Part shown: positions 26,423 through 35,790 of the stretch, piece by piece
Layout: each line of letters starts with the position of its first letter
Position numbering within the stretch: the first letter of the stretch is position 1
Assembly (NCBI GenBank): GCA_021824635.1
Contig: JAKAKD010000007.1
Coordinates: 1 to 64,000, forward strand
Length of the DNA stretch: 64,000 nt
Direction: 5' to 3'
DNA from: Bacteroidota bacterium
Lineage (GTDB): Bacteria; Bacteroidota; Ignavibacteria; Ignavibacteriales; Melioribacteraceae
Notes under the pieces: model-generated
What the model was told of the DNA's origin: nothing
Database searches by the model: none
What the model saw: the letters and a program-made list of their open reading frames with translations, nothing else
Made by a program: the position numbers and the translations under genes

Positions 26423-27616
26423 TTAGAAATTTATTCCGAATCTCATGAACACCGCCAGTGCATTGTTCAATTTATCTCCCGCACCGGCAGGATTGATAAT
26501 GTATTGAATATCGGGCTGAATAAAGAATTTTTCGGTAATGGTTGATTTATAAAACAATTCTATTGTTGTTTCATTTTTCATTTCATCACAATTAAAGCAT
26601 GCATTGGCAAAAGCAAGACCCAAAGCATCATCACCGTTTTGAGTGAATACTCCTTGGTAGTCTATCCCCCCGCCTAAATAGTGGTTGTGCATATTCAAGC
26701 CACCCGGACTTACTGCAAATTGAGCGAACAAACCGATTCTGCAATTCTCATTTCTCTTCCAAAGTGTTTGGTCTGTAATTAAATAGAATCCATAATTTTC
26801 ATTGAATATTGTTTCAGCCGATCCTGTGTTTTTATCCACTTCATCCAAACGAGTATGATAATAACCGCCTGTTTTTATTGTTCCGGAGATACCGCCGATA
26901 TTTGTAGTCAGCTGTAGTTCCGTAAAGATAAGTGCCCCGTTATTTTTGTTTACATTCCAGTCTAAATTGTATTGGTTATTCTCAAAGTTTTCAGGCATAC
27001 CGTCGAACAATGCAGCTTGAATTGAAAGAGATTCATTCAGTTGAACCTTTCCCGTAATTCCCAAAGCAGTAAGAGGGAAGATTGGCACCGGAACGTTATC
27101 CGAAATCAATGATGGAATTCCGAAAGAACTGTTAATAAATGAGCTTGCAAATTCGCTCGTAACGAATTGTGTATTTATATCCTGGAGACCGATTGTAATC
27201 TCTGTTTTATCTATTGAGTGTTTGTACCAGAGTTCTTGAATGAAAATGTGATCCCCTGCTTCGATGTTTGAAGCGACTTGGAAATCGCCTAAAAGTTTTT
27301 CCGACGGAGTTGCACCGTGAGTACATGCGCCGTTAACGAAAAATTCGCCGCCTTCCCATAACCCTATATTTTTTGTGTCAAAGCTGAGTTTGATATTGGC
27401 AATACCGAGATATACAGTGCCGGTTTTTTTGCCGCCTGTTAAATTGCCTGCAAAATCTCCGATGTATGAAGCTTCTTGTGTAAACAAATTCGTTCCACTT
27501 AAGTATAAACTTGAGTCCGCTTTTAAGAAAGGGATGTTAAACGGTGTTTGTTGTTGTGCATTCATTTTATATTGTATTATCGAAAGAAACGCCAAAAGAA
27601 TAAATATACGTTTCAT
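26423..27616 (-). CDS. OprB-like outer-membrane porin
   Basis: 397 aa counted from ATG 27616, preceded by AAGGACAGGAG; an in-frame ATG at 27643 is less suited to a signal peptide. MKRIFILLAFLSIIQYKMNAQ is a signal sequence. The rest has aromatic-rich alternating strands and ends FFIQPDIQYIINPAG ... FMRFGINF, the C-terminal pattern of carbohydrate-selective OprB porins. It lies 10 bp upstream of the FeoA-FeoB gene on the same strand, so it probably serves the same operon, perhaps as an outer-membrane pore for iron or small ligands. The sugar specificity of classical OprB should not be assumed. Confidence 0.85.
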   Translation of the reverse strand: MKRIFILLAFLSIIQYKMNAQQQTPFNIPFLKADSSLYLSGTNLFTQEASYIGDFAGNLTGGKKTGTVYLGIANIKLSFDTKNIGLWEGGEFFVNGACTHGATPSEKLLGDFQVASNIEAGDHIFIQELWYKHSIDKTEITIGLQDINTQFVTSEFASSFINSSFGIPSLISDNVPVPIFPLTALGITGKVQLNESLSIQAALFDGMPENFENNQYNLDWNVNKNNGALIFTELQLTTNIGGISGTIKTGGYYHTRLDEVDKNTGSAETIFNENYGFYLITDQTLWKRNENCRIGLFAQFAVSPGGLNMHNHYLGGGIDYQGVFTQNGDDALGLAFANACFNCDEMKNETTIELFYKSTITEKFFIQPDIQYIINPAGAGDKLNNALAVFMRFGINF

Positions 27617-27746
27617 TACTCCTGTCCTTAAAAGATGATTCATAATCCCGCCAGAAAATTATGGACAGTTCGATCTCCTTACAATAACTAAATTAAGGGA
27701 ATTTTTGAGGTTTCTATCCCAATTAATAGGGATTAATGAGAGGGAA

Positions 27747-28349
27747 TTAGCTTGAAAAATCTTCTATCTGAATGATTTTATTCAAAATGGCGTAAATGGT
27801 CAATCCGGATTGACTTTTTATTCCGGTCTTTTGAGAGATGTTCTTCCGATGGCTTATTACTGTGTGAATGCTTATAAACAATTTATCGGCTATTTCTTTA
27901 TTAGATAGACCAGCGGCAACTAATTTTAATACTTCAATCTCGCGGTCGGAAAGCTGCTCGTGCCCAGCGGTGGGTGAGGCTGACGAATTCGATTCATTTA
28001 TTTTATTAATCAAACCGATTATTGAATCGGGCGTGTCAGTGATATGGATTGTCTTATCGAACAGCGACAACATCTTCTGATTGAAAAAAGTGTAAACTAA
28101 CGCAACCCAGTATGTATCTGTCTGAGCGTTCTTCAAAGCAATAAATTCTTTGTCCTTATTTTGAATTTGAGAAGGGTTAATGATTATAACATCAAGTTTC
28201 TTTTTCCCGATGTAGTTTTCGAGCTCGTCAAAAGTGTCTACCCTGAGAAGTTGAAAATATTGCCCCGATTTTAAAAATATATTCGAAAGTCCTTCGTAAA
28301 TAATCTGAGAAGGTTCAAGAACCGCAATATTAATATGCCGGTTATTCAA
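27747..28349 (-). CDS. LuxR/NarL-type regulator with degenerate receiver-like domain
   Basis: A 200-aa transcription factor. The N-terminal 130 residues resemble a receiver fold (INIAVLEPSQIIYEGLSNIF; LDVIIINPSQIQ), but the usual phospho-acceptor Asp is replaced by Asn in IIINPS, so it is unlikely to be phosphorylated in the normal way. The C-terminal helix-turn-helix is clear (LSDREIEVLKLVAAGLSNKE ... LFISIHTVISHRKNI). The start is TTG at 28349, immediately after the TAA stop of the hemerythrin-like gene, so translation is coupled. Inference: it reads an iron, oxygen or nitric oxide signal together with that neighbour, possibly controlling the feo genes. Confidence 0.87.
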   Translation of the reverse strand: MNNRHINIAVLEPSQIIYEGLSNIFLKSGQYFQLLRVDTFDELENYIGKKKLDVIIINPSQIQNKDKEFIALKNAQTDTYWVALVYTFFNQKMLSLFDKTIHITDTPDSIIGLINKINESNSSASPTAGHEQLSDREIEVLKLVAAGLSNKEIADKLFISIHTVISHRKNISQKTGIKSQSGLTIYAILNKIIQIEDFSS

Positions 28350-29066
28350 TTATAAACTTTTCTCCAATTTGCCGATTAATGGCATTAATACGGTTTCTTC
28401 AATTATAGAATGAATATTTAAATCGTATTCAAGTTCGAATAAGCTGACAACAATTTTTCTTCTTAGTACCCGATCGTTTTGCACCGGAACGTACTTTAAT
28501 AAAAGCTCTTTCAGGTCGGTTAGTTTTGATTCGATATCCGTGTGATGTTCGCTGTACTCATCCACTGAAAAATTGGTTTTTTGCCGGTCGGCTTTTTTCT
28601 GATTCTCGATTCGCAGAAGTTCGTTGAAATAGGGGAATGCGATTCTATTTTCGTAGGAAAGATGCTCCTTCACTTCTTCAAAATACTCATTGAAAAATTT
28701 GTCAATCAGTTTTATTTCCGGCGAAGTGTTCTTCGAATAAAGCGCTTGAATATAATTTTTAATTTCCGGGTATTTTTCATTCTCATAATAGTTGTGAGAG
28801 TTTTTCAAGTATGTTATAATATCGGCTATATCATTGTTAGAAAAATTCTCTTCTCCTGAAAGATTAAACCCGTTATACAAATTGGCAAAAGTGACAAAAA
28901 CTTTCTCGCTGATCTTGTTTTCTTCACACAATTGTATTACGGTTTTATCGTGAACAATGAAATCCAATCCGAAATGTTCCATTAATAAAAGGATTAACGG
29001 ATTGTCGAAGATCAAGACGGACATTTTCATATCCGGTGTTATATATTTTCTGTCTGTCTGGTACAT
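28350..29066 (-). CDS. Hemerythrin-like (Ric/ScdA-like) helical protein
   Basis: A 238-aa protein. The N-terminal section (PLILLLMEHFGLDFIVHDKT) resembles the DUF542-like start of iron-sulfur repair proteins, but without their usual Cys. The following helices supply His/Glu ligands in the hemerythrin order: LKNSHNYYENEKYPE, EVKEHLSYENRIAFPYF, SVDEYSEHHTDIES and YDLNIHSIIEETVLMPLI. Such di-iron proteins repair Fe-S clusters after nitrosative or oxidative stress or sense oxygen. It is directly upstream of, and coupled to, a LuxR-type regulator, a pairing I recall from other Bacteroidota. Confidence 0.82.
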   Translation of the reverse strand: MYQTDRKYITPDMKMSVLIFDNPLILLLMEHFGLDFIVHDKTVIQLCEENKISEKVFVTFANLYNGFNLSGEENFSNNDIADIITYLKNSHNYYENEKYPEIKNYIQALYSKNTSPEIKLIDKFFNEYFEEVKEHLSYENRIAFPYFNELLRIENQKKADRQKTNFSVDEYSEHHTDIESKLTDLKELLLKYVPVQNDRVLRRKIVVSLFELEYDLNIHSIIEETVLMPLIGKLEKSL

Positions 29067-29136
29067 ATCAATTCCGTAATTAAATTCTATTAAAGTTAGA
29101 CTAATAGGTATATAACAAAGTACATATTATTTTAAT

Positions 29137-31926
29137 TCAATATCTCTCTAACATCAAATAATTTTTAAGAAATCTTCCCGTATGGGATTTTTCATTTGCA
29201 GCAATTTCTTCTGGAGTGCCAACAGCTACTATTTCGCCGCCTTTATCACCTGCTTCGGGTCCAAGATCAATCACATAATCGGCACATTTAATTATATCTA
29301 AATTGTGTTCAATGATCACGACAGAATTTTTATTTTCAATCAGCATCTGAAAACATTTTAGAAGTTTACCGATATCATCGAAATGCAGACCGGTTGTTGG
29401 TTCGTCAAAAATAAAAAGTGTGTGCTGATTCTTCTTCTGTTGAGAAAGGTGCAAAGCAAGCTTAACACGCTGTGCTTCTCCGCCAGAAAGTGTTGTTGAC
29501 GGCTGACCGAGCTTGATATAACCCAATCCTACATCGGAAAGAACCTGAAGAACAGAAACAATTTTATTGTTGTTCACAAAAAATTCTATTGCCTCATCAA
29601 CGGTCATATTCAAGACATCAACAATATTTTTACCGCGGTATGTAATTTCTCTAACTTCTTTTTTGAATCGTGTGCTTTTGCAGTCATCGCATTCAAGATA
29701 AAGATCGGCAAGAAACTGCATTTCAATAGTTATATAACCTTCGCCCTGGCAGGTTTCGCATCTGCCGCCGGGAACGTTGAATGAAAAGTAGCCCGGTTTG
29801 TAACCGCGGGAACGGGCTTGCGGTGTATTCGCAAAAAGTTCGCGAATTGTTTCATATCCTTTCACATAACTAATCGGATTTGAACGGGGAGACTTTCCGA
29901 TTGGAGACTGATCCACAATTTCTATCTCGTCAATGTAGCGTGAACCTTCAATAGAATCATATTTGCCAAGTCTACGAGGGTTTCCGCCGTTGATTTTTAT
30001 GATGCCGCTGTAAAGAATATCATGAACTAGAGTTGATTTTCCCGATCCGCTTACTCCGGTTACTACAACAAGTTTTTTAAGAGGGAATTCTACATTAATG
30101 TTTTTAAGATTGTTCTCCCTCGCACCGATAATTTTAATTGATTCTGTTTCGCGTATGTTCCGGTTTTCCGGGATTGGAATTCTTAAAGCGCCTGAAAGAT
30201 ATTTTCCGGTGAGAGATTTCTCATCTGCCATTATTTCATCGCATGTTCCGGATGCAACAATTTCTCCTCCGTGAATACCGGCGTGCGGACCCATATCAAA
30301 AATCAGATCCGATTCGTGCATCATATCTTTATCGTGCTCAACTACTAAAACGGTATTGCCAAGATCGCGCAGAGATTTTAATATATTAATCAGTTTAGCG
30401 TTATCGCGCGGATGCAAACCGATTGATGGTTCATCCAAAACATAAAGTGTTCCCATTAATGCAGAGCCGAGGGAAGTAGCTAGATTGATGCGCTGTGTTT
30501 CTCCGCCGGAAAGTGTACTGCTTAAACGGTCGAGCGATAGATAACCGAGCCCGACATCATTTAGAAACGCGAGACGCTTTACGATCTCATCAAAAATTCT
30601 TTGCGCAATTGCCTTTTCGTAATCTGTGAGAGATAAGAGTTTGAAAAAGATCTGCGCGCGTTCAATAGACATTTGAACAATATCGTGTATAGACTTTTCG
30701 TCAATCATAACCTGGAGTGCTTCGCGCCTCAGACGAGAGCCGCGGCACGCGGCGCATGTTGTATAACCGCGGTATTTACTAAGTAAAATTCTGATTCCCA
30801 TCTTGTAAGTTTTTTCTTCAAGATGTTTGAAGAAACCATCTATTCCCGCAAATCCTTTAAATCCTTCTTTTAACAAAGTTAATTGCCCGTCCGTTAAATC
30901 TTTGAATGGAACGTTCAAAGGAATTCTGTTCTCGTTATTTCTAATCAAGTCGCGCAGATATTTACTGTTCTTCACGGTACGCCAAGGTGCAACTGCTCCT
31001 TCCATCAAACTTAATTTTGGATTTGGAACGATTAGATCCATTTCATATCCCATCGTTTTGCCAAAGCCCTGGCAGACCGGACACGCACCGAAGGGATTAT
31101 TGAATGAGAAAAATCTTGGCTCCGGTTCTTCGTAACGGATGCCGCAGCATTCGTAAAATTTTGTGAACTGTTTAAACTGATTAGTATCGGCATTAATTAT
31201 TGTCAGTCGCCCTTCGCCTTCTTTGAATGCTGCTTCGATTGATTCGGCGAGAGTTTCTCTTACTTTTCCTTTTTTGATCTTGAAACGGTCGAGAATAACG
31301 AAAATATCTTTCTTGGATTTAGGAAGAGTTTTAGTTTCATTCAGATCAACTAATTTGTCTTTCATGAAGATTCTGAAAAACCCTTTTTTTCTAAGCAGGT
31401 CAATTTCTTCTTTGACAGTTCTACCTTCATGAGAGTGAAGGGGAAAGCCGAGATAAAATTTTTCTTCTTCATTCTGATCTTCAAGCCATTCAGAAACTGT
31501 TGCAACTGTATCTTTCTTAACAACTTTGCCGCAGCTAAAACAAATCGTTTTTCCGATGCGGGCATAAAGAAGTCGTAAATAATCAAAGATCTCTGTACTT
31601 GTTCCTACAGTTGAGCGCGGGTTTCTTGCGCCGGTTTTCTGCTCAATTGCTACAGCCGGAGAAATTCCGAAAATAAAATCAACATCCGGTTTGTTCATCC
31701 GTTCAAGGAATTGGCGTGCGTAGGATGAAAGACTTTCTACATAACGGCGCTGTCCTTCTGCGTAGATTGTATCAAAAACAAGTGATGATTTTCCGCTGCC
31801 GCTTACACCTGTAAACACAACAAGTTTATTTCGCGGAATTTCCAGCGAAACATTTTTAAGATTATGCTGCCGCGCGCCACGGACAATAATTCTGTCGTTG
31901 GGATTTTTATTTAATTTTTTTTTCAT
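29137..31926 (-). CDS. uvrA: UvrABC excinuclease subunit A
   Basis: A 929-aa DNA-damage recognition ATPase of nucleotide excision repair. It has two ABC modules: Walker [21 protein letters not shown] with signature [12 protein letters not shown], and [13 protein letters not shown] with [12 protein letters not shown]. Zinc modules are visible as [14 protein letters not shown] and [14 protein letters not shown] ... CDDC. In the first UvrB-interaction zinc finger the family's CPxC is replaced by YECCG before '[13 protein letters not shown]', so one ligand differs; the partner CPVC is kept. The length is normal for UvrA. No other uvr gene is in the window. Confidence 0.97.
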   Translation of the reverse strand: MKKKLNKNPNDRIIVRGARQHNLKNVSLEIPRNKLVVFTGVSGSGKSSLVFDTIYAEGQRRYVESLSSYARQFLERMNKPDVDFIFGISPAVAIEQKTGARNPRSTVGTSTEIFDYLRLLYARIGKTICFSCGKVVKKDTVATVSEWLEDQNEEEKFYLGFPLHSHEGRTVKEEIDLLRKKGFFRIFMKDKLVDLNETKTLPKSKKDIFVILDRFKIKKGKVRETLAESIEAAFKEGEGRLTIINADTNQFKQFTKFYECCGIRYEEPEPRFFSFNNPFGACPVCQGFGKTMGYEMDLIVPNPKLSLMEGAVAPWRTVKNSKYLRDLIRNNENRIPLNVPFKDLTDGQLTLLKEGFKGFAGIDGFFKHLEEKTYKMGIRILLSKYRGYTTCAACRGSRLRREALQVMIDEKSIHDIVQMSIERAQIFFKLLSLTDYEKAIAQRIFDEIVKRLAFLNDVGLGYLSLDRLSSTLSGGETQRINLATSLGSALMGTLYVLDEPSIGLHPRDNAKLINILKSLRDLGNTVLVVEHDKDMMHESDLIFDMGPHAGIHGGEIVASGTCDEIMADEKSLTGKYLSGALRIPIPENRNIRETESIKIIGARENNLKNINVEFPLKKLVVVTGVSGSGKSTLVHDILYSGIIKINGGNPRRLGKYDSIEGSRYIDEIEIVDQSPIGKSPRSNPISYVKGYETIRELFANTPQARSRGYKPGYFSFNVPGGRCETCQGEGYITIEMQFLADLYLECDDCKSTRFKKEVREITYRGKNIVDVLNMTVDEAIEFFVNNNKIVSVLQVLSDVGLGYIKLGQPSTTLSGGEAQRVKLALHLSQQKKNQHTLFIFDEPTTGLHFDDIGKLLKCFQMLIENKNSVVIIEHNLDIIKCADYVIDLGPEAGDKGGEIVAVGTPEEIAANEKSHTGRFLKNYLMLERY

Positions 31927-31947
31927 TTATCAATTGTTAATAACAAA

Positions 31948-31993
31948 GTAGGGGTTCAATATACTCACCCACGCAGGCATGCTGAACCCCTAC
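31948..31993. repeat. Inverted repeat GTAGGGGTTCA ... TGAACCCCTAC
   Basis: Perfect 11-bp arms (31948-31958 and 31983-31993) enclose a 24-nt loop between the RelE-type toxin gene and uvrA. No strong U tract follows on the minus strand, so it looks more like a dispersed palindromic element than a designed terminator, though it could slow transcription. Confidence 0.65.
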
Positions 31994-32032
31994 AACGAAA
32001 CTCAAAAAAAATATAGTTTATTTTTTAATGAT

Positions 32033-32284
32033 CTATTTGTAAATACTTTTTCTGTGCCCAATAGCCACTACAAAAATAATTAACTCCTTAAGTTCCTTCT
32101 TGTAAATTATTCTATACTTTCCAGTTCTAAGAGAGCGCAATCCTTTTAACGGTCCAACTAATTGTTTGCCGAGATCGGGGTTATTTAAAAGAGCTTCGAC
32201 GGCTTTAACAATTCGTGCTTTATCTGTATTACTTAGTGATTTAATAAATTTTTCAGCAATATTTGAATACTCTAATTTCCACAT
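32033..32284 (-). CDS. RelE/ParE-family toxin
   Basis: An 83-aa protein, MWKLEYSNIAEKFIKSLSNT with later LVGPLKGLRSLRTGKYRIIY and VVAIGHRKSIYK. This is the RelE fold with the conserved basic core and C-terminal 'GHR..IY' motif of ribosome-dependent mRNA interferases. The antitoxin gene lies upstream on the same strand, 105 bp away, an unusually wide gap for a type II pair. Confidence 0.9.
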   Translation of the reverse strand: MWKLEYSNIAEKFIKSLSNTDKARIVKAVEALLNNPDLGKQLVGPLKGLRSLRTGKYRIIYKKELKELIIFVVAIGHRKSIYK

Positions 32285-32389
32285 ACATTTTACTATTATA
32301 AGTAAAACAAACTTTTGAAATTAAACTCAACTATTCATTTCTAATTTTAATATTCGCTTTGGGGTAAAGTATTTTGGAAAATTAACGAT

Positions 32390-32572
32390 CTACTTTTTGT
32401 TAAAAACTTCTTTATGTGGCTTTCTACTTTCTTTGGGTTCAGAAAGTGCTTTAGATATTGATCGAACAAGTTCAGAATCAGATAATATTTCCAGAGTCTC
32501 TTTTAAACCTTCATATTTATCAGCACTAATTATAACTGAAGGATTCTTAATTTTTGTTGTTTTTATTTCCAT
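32390..32572 (-). CDS. Short Phd/YefM-like antitoxin
   Basis: A 60-aa protein. NPSVIISADKYEGLKETLEI and SDSELVRSISKAL match the second half of Phd/YefM antitoxins ('VVISADEYEGLLETLE.L.D.EL.RSI'). The usual N-terminal DNA-binding half (about 35 residues) is missing, so it may be a truncated but still toxin-binding antitoxin, or one that does not autoregulate. It is paired with the RelE-type toxin downstream. Confidence 0.78.
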   Translation of the reverse strand: MEIKTTKIKNPSVIISADKYEGLKETLEILSDSELVRSISKALSEPKESRKPHKEVFNKK

Positions 32573-32618
32573 GATTATTCTCTTTATTCTTAAAAATAAA
32601 ATTGAGTGACATGCAAAA

Positions 32619-33653
32619 TTATTTCTTTTGTAAACGCGATTCCAGCTCTTTCAGTTCCTTCAATTTTTTGTCAACGATTTCCTGCTGTTTCTTTAGTTCC
32701 GTTAGCTGAAGGTCAATTGCTTTTTCATATTCTGATTGGTTCCAATAGCCGCGTTCTTCAAAATAACTTTTGAAGAGCCAGTTGTGTTTGAGAGCTTCCA
32801 TGTTTTCCGCCAAGCTGGAGGTTGCAATTCTTGCGTCATCAGAAGTTCTAGCTAAATTCTTGATTATCGTTTTAACTGTGTCTGCAACATTGTTATCTCC
32901 TATTAAGGCGCCAAGAGCTCCATCACCGCGTTTTACTTTATGAATCAAATTTCTGACGTCAACAGTAGCGCTGTCGATATTGCCGATAATTGTTTTTAAA
33001 CTTCCGCTTGTGTTTACAACTATGTCGGCAATTTCATCAAGTCGCTTTGTAATAACGCTTAGACTCTTATCGGCTGATTGTGTTGCATTTACTGCGGATG
33101 TATAAAGCTGATCGTCATTTACAAGTTTGCCTATAGAACCTTCGCCCTTGTTAATTTTATTAAAAATTTCCGAAAAATCTTTTGTGAGATAATTAATGTT
33201 TCCCATTATTGATTTTGTCTCTTCCATAATTGCAGAGATGTTAACCGGGTTCTTAGAACGTATAACGCCGTTGTCTGCAACTTCAGAAGCATCGCCGCTT
33301 CCTACAGTTATAGTAACAATTTTTTTGCCTACCAAACCTTCGGTTTCTATTGACGCTTCACTATCCATATGAATGAAGTGTTTAAGTTCGTTATCAATTC
33401 TCATTTTCACTTCAACGTTTCCTGTTGAGTCGTTTGAAAATGAAATTGAGCTTACGCTTCCTATATCGTAACCGCTAAGCCGTACAGGTGCGCCGCTTTT
33501 CAATCCTTCTATTTGCGCAAAGTATGCTCTTATTTCTGTTGAGCTTGTGAAAAGTTTCTCTTTGCTGCCCAATAAAAAAATAGAGATTACTAAAAGGACA
33601 GTTCCAAAAAAGATAAAGATTCCGAGCCGTGCGCCTTCAAGTTGTTTTAACAT
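32619..33653 (-). CDS. mlaD: MCE/MlaD-family lipid-binding protein
   Basis: A 344-aa protein anchored by an N-terminal helix (LGIFIFFGTVLLVISIFLLG). The MCE domain follows (IRAYFAQIEGLKSGAPVRLS, GYDIGSVSSISF, ASIETEGLVGKKIVTITVG). A long helical tail with KGEGSIGKL and KRGDGALGALIGD repeats and a coiled-coil end (LKKQQEIVDKKLKELKELES) is typical of Bacteroidota homologues. It is the periplasmic subunit of an Mla-type phospholipid transporter; the ATPase and permease genes lie immediately upstream. Confidence 0.9.
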   Translation of the reverse strand: MLKQLEGARLGIFIFFGTVLLVISIFLLGSKEKLFTSSTEIRAYFAQIEGLKSGAPVRLSGYDIGSVSSISFSNDSTGNVEVKMRIDNELKHFIHMDSEASIETEGLVGKKIVTITVGSGDASEVADNGVIRSKNPVNISAIMEETKSIMGNINYLTKDFSEIFNKINKGEGSIGKLVNDDQLYTSAVNATQSADKSLSVITKRLDEIADIVVNTSGSLKTIIGNIDSATVDVRNLIHKVKRGDGALGALIGDNNVADTVKTIIKNLARTSDDARIATSSLAENMEALKHNWLFKSYFEERGYWNQSEYEKAIDLQLTELKKQQEIVDKKLKELKELESRLQKK

Positions 33654-33664
33654 CTTTTACTCCG

Positions 33665-34414
33665 CTAAACTTTTATTATTTCATGACTGAAAAAATTTTT
33701 CAAGAAAGGGTCTTTGGATTTAGTCAACTCATCAATATTTCCTTCAAATGCCACATGTGCATCTTTCAAAAATATAGCGCGGTCGGCTATAATTTCTGCG
33801 CAAATCAGATCGTGTGTTACTACAATTGAAGTCATATCTAATTTTTTCTGAAGATTGAGTATTAGTTCGCTTATTTCTTTTGATGTAATTGGATCAAGTC
33901 CGGTTGTCGGTTCATCATAAAGCATCAGCGCCGGATCTGTTATTATTGAACGCGCCAGACCGATTCTTTTTTTCATTCCTCCGGAAAGTTCGGACGGCAT
34001 TTTGTCAATTGCTTCTTCTAGTGAAACAAGTTCTAATGTGTACTTAACTTTATCGTCAATCTCTTTCGGCGTCATATCATCAAAATGGCGTTTCAAGGGG
34101 AATGATAAATTTTCACGCACAGTCATTGAATCGTATAAAGCCGCGCCTTGAAATAAGAAGCCGATATCTTTACGAACTTTATTCAATTGTTTTAAAGATA
34201 ATTCCAAAATGTGTTGATTGTTGATTAGAATATCTCCGCTGTCAGGTTTCATCAAACCAATTATGCATTTGAGCAGTACGCTTTTGCCAGATCCGCTCTT
34301 TCCAAAAACTATAAGATTCTCTGCGCGGAGAACTTCAATAGAAACATTTTCGAGAACCAGAAGTTCTTCAAAATGTTTTGTGAGATTTTCTACTTTAACT
34401 ATAGAGTCGGCCAT
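33665..34414 (-). CDS. mlaF: Mla-type ABC transporter ATPase
   Basis: 249 aa from ATG 34414; a GTG two codons earlier is possible. Walker A GKSGSGKSVLLKCIIGLMKP, Q-loop FLFQGAALYDSMTV, signature ELSGGMKKRIGLARSI, Walker B ALMLYDEPTTGLDP and H-loop VVTHD are all present. The GMKKR signature is typical of MlaF. Its start overlaps the 3' end of the permease gene by 16 bp. Confidence 0.93.
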   Translation of the reverse strand: MADSIVKVENLTKHFEELLVLENVSIEVLRAENLIVFGKSGSGKSVLLKCIIGLMKPDSGDILINNQHILELSLKQLNKVRKDIGFLFQGAALYDSMTVRENLSFPLKRHFDDMTPKEIDDKVKYTLELVSLEEAIDKMPSELSGGMKKRIGLARSIITDPALMLYDEPTTGLDPITSKEISELILNLQKKLDMTSIVVTHDLICAEIIADRAIFLKDAHVAFEGNIDELTKSKDPFLKNFFSHEIIKV

Positions 34415-35205
34415 AACCACAACGTAATTTTTACTAAAACCATATCAAAAACTAAAATCAGCAGAGAAGCAAGAACAACGGAAGTGGTTGAAGCGCGTCC
34501 AACACCTTCTGTTCCGCCTTCGGCAGAATAACCTTTATATGAACCAACAATTCCTACTATGAACCCAAACACAAATGTTTTTGCAACACCGGGAATAAAA
34601 TCTCCAAATTCAACCGAAGAAACTACCGCGTTTTGAAAATATTGAAAACTCATTGGCTCTACAATAACTATAGCAAGGTAAGCTCCAATGATTGCAATAA
34701 TAATAACGTAGATCGTAAGAATGGGAAGTATCATTGTTGTTGCAATAACACGTGTTACTACTAAATATTTGAAAGGATTAACCGCGGAAACTTCCATTGC
34801 GTCAATTTGTTCTGTAACACGCATTGAGCCGAGTTCTGCGCCTATACCGGAACTAACACGTCCTGCAAATATTAGCGCTGTTATAACTGGTCCAAGTTCA
34901 CGAACAACAGATAGAGAAACCATTCCCGGTAGAAAATCGCCCGCGCCGAATCTTTGCATTACCGGCTGACTCTGCATCGCGAGTACAAGTCCAATTATAA
35001 ATCCCGTAATGCTTACAATACCGAGAGTTTTAACTCCGAGCTCGGTCATATGTTTTTTAATTTCTGCAATTTCGTAAGGAGGCAGAAATGCCTGTTTAAG
35101 AAATTCCCAGTTGAAAATTGTTAATCCCGTTAACGTTGCAAAAAAATTGTAGAGGTAATCCCCGTAGGATAACCGCCGTCCGTATTTATGTTTTGGAAGA
35201 TTCAT
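34399..35205 (-). CDS. mlaE: Mla-type ABC transporter permease
   Basis: A 268-aa inner-membrane protein with five or six hydrophobic helices. Characteristic MlaE segments are VVRELGPVITALIFAGRVSS, GIGAELGSMRVTEQIDAMEV and GFIVGIVGSYKGYSAEGGTE. With MlaF and MlaD it should move phospholipids between the inner membrane and the outer envelope, preserving outer-membrane asymmetry. First gene of the three-gene unit. Confidence 0.94.
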   Translation of the reverse strand: MNLPKHKYGRRLSYGDYLYNFFATLTGLTIFNWEFLKQAFLPPYEIAEIKKHMTELGVKTLGIVSITGFIIGLVLAMQSQPVMQRFGAGDFLPGMVSLSVVRELGPVITALIFAGRVSSGIGAELGSMRVTEQIDAMEVSAVNPFKYLVVTRVIATTMILPILTIYVIIIAIIGAYLAIVIVEPMSFQYFQNAVVSSVEFGDFIPGVAKTFVFGFIVGIVGSYKGYSAEGGTEGVGRASTTSVVLASLLILVFDMVLVKITLWLWPTL

Positions 35206-35312
35206 TCGAAATGATTTTTATGACAAGTTCAAAATAGTAAAAGAATAGAAGAGTTTGAAGTAGAGCCGGAAATTTTACTTAGATTTCCATATAGAACAAT
35301 TCATTAGAGCGT

Positions 35313-35416
35313 TGCCATGCCGAATGTGCCGCTTCTCGGCATCCCGAACAACGGGACTTTAATAGGGCATCCACAATAGATTACCGCCTGTCTAACGCCA
35401 GTCATACGGGAATGAC
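35313..35416. repeat. Dispersed repeat, copy 1 (GTCATTCCCG ... GGATGCC type)
   Basis: The complement begins GTCATTCCCGTATGACTGG, passes 'TAATCTATTGTGGATGCC' and ends near GGCATGGCA. This is the layout of the common 'GTCATTCC...GGAATCTA..TGGAT' intergenic repeats. It lies just downstream of yraN; a second copy lies upstream of it (35791-35867). Confidence 0.65.
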
Positions 35417-35424
35417 AAATAGGA

Positions 35425-35784
35425 TTAAAATGCGTTGATTATGTGATTGATTTTTGGTTTCTCATCCTTGAGGTGAAGAATTGCAATTAGATCAATGCGG
35501 CATTTTTGATCTTTAATTTCGTGTTCATACAAATATGCCTCGGCAGTTTTTCTAACCAGTTTTTGTTTCCCTTTAGAGATGGAAAGCTCCGGTGGTCCGT
35601 ATTCATCATTTGTTCTGTATTTAACCTCTACAAAAACTAATTCGTCTTTATCTCGGGCAATTATATCAATCTCGCCATGGCTGTAAATATAATTCCGTTC
35701 CACTATTTGATAACCAAGCTGCTGCAAAAACTTGCAAGCTAGATCTTCGCCATAGTTGCCGGTTTTACGTTTGTTCTGTTCCAT
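35425..35784 (-). CDS. YraN-family (UPF0102) endonuclease-like protein
   Basis: 119 aa from ATG 35784 (MEQNKRKTGNYGEDLACKFL). The core has the PD-(D/E)xK-like arrangement HGEIDIIARDKDELVFVEVK typical of the family. The frame is open for 20 more codons upstream, but those residues (SKWILDRVQNG) are the translation of a dispersed repeat, so I reject the longer start. It follows rnhB, a common pairing. The function of YraN is not established; a Holliday-junction-resolvase-like fold is the usual comparison. Confidence 0.9.
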   Translation of the reverse strand: MEQNKRKTGNYGEDLACKFLQQLGYQIVERNYIYSHGEIDIIARDKDELVFVEVKYRTNDEYGPPELSISKGKQKLVRKTAEAYLYEHEIKDQKCRIDLIAILHLKDEKPKINHIINAF

Positions 35785-35790
35785 TCTCTT

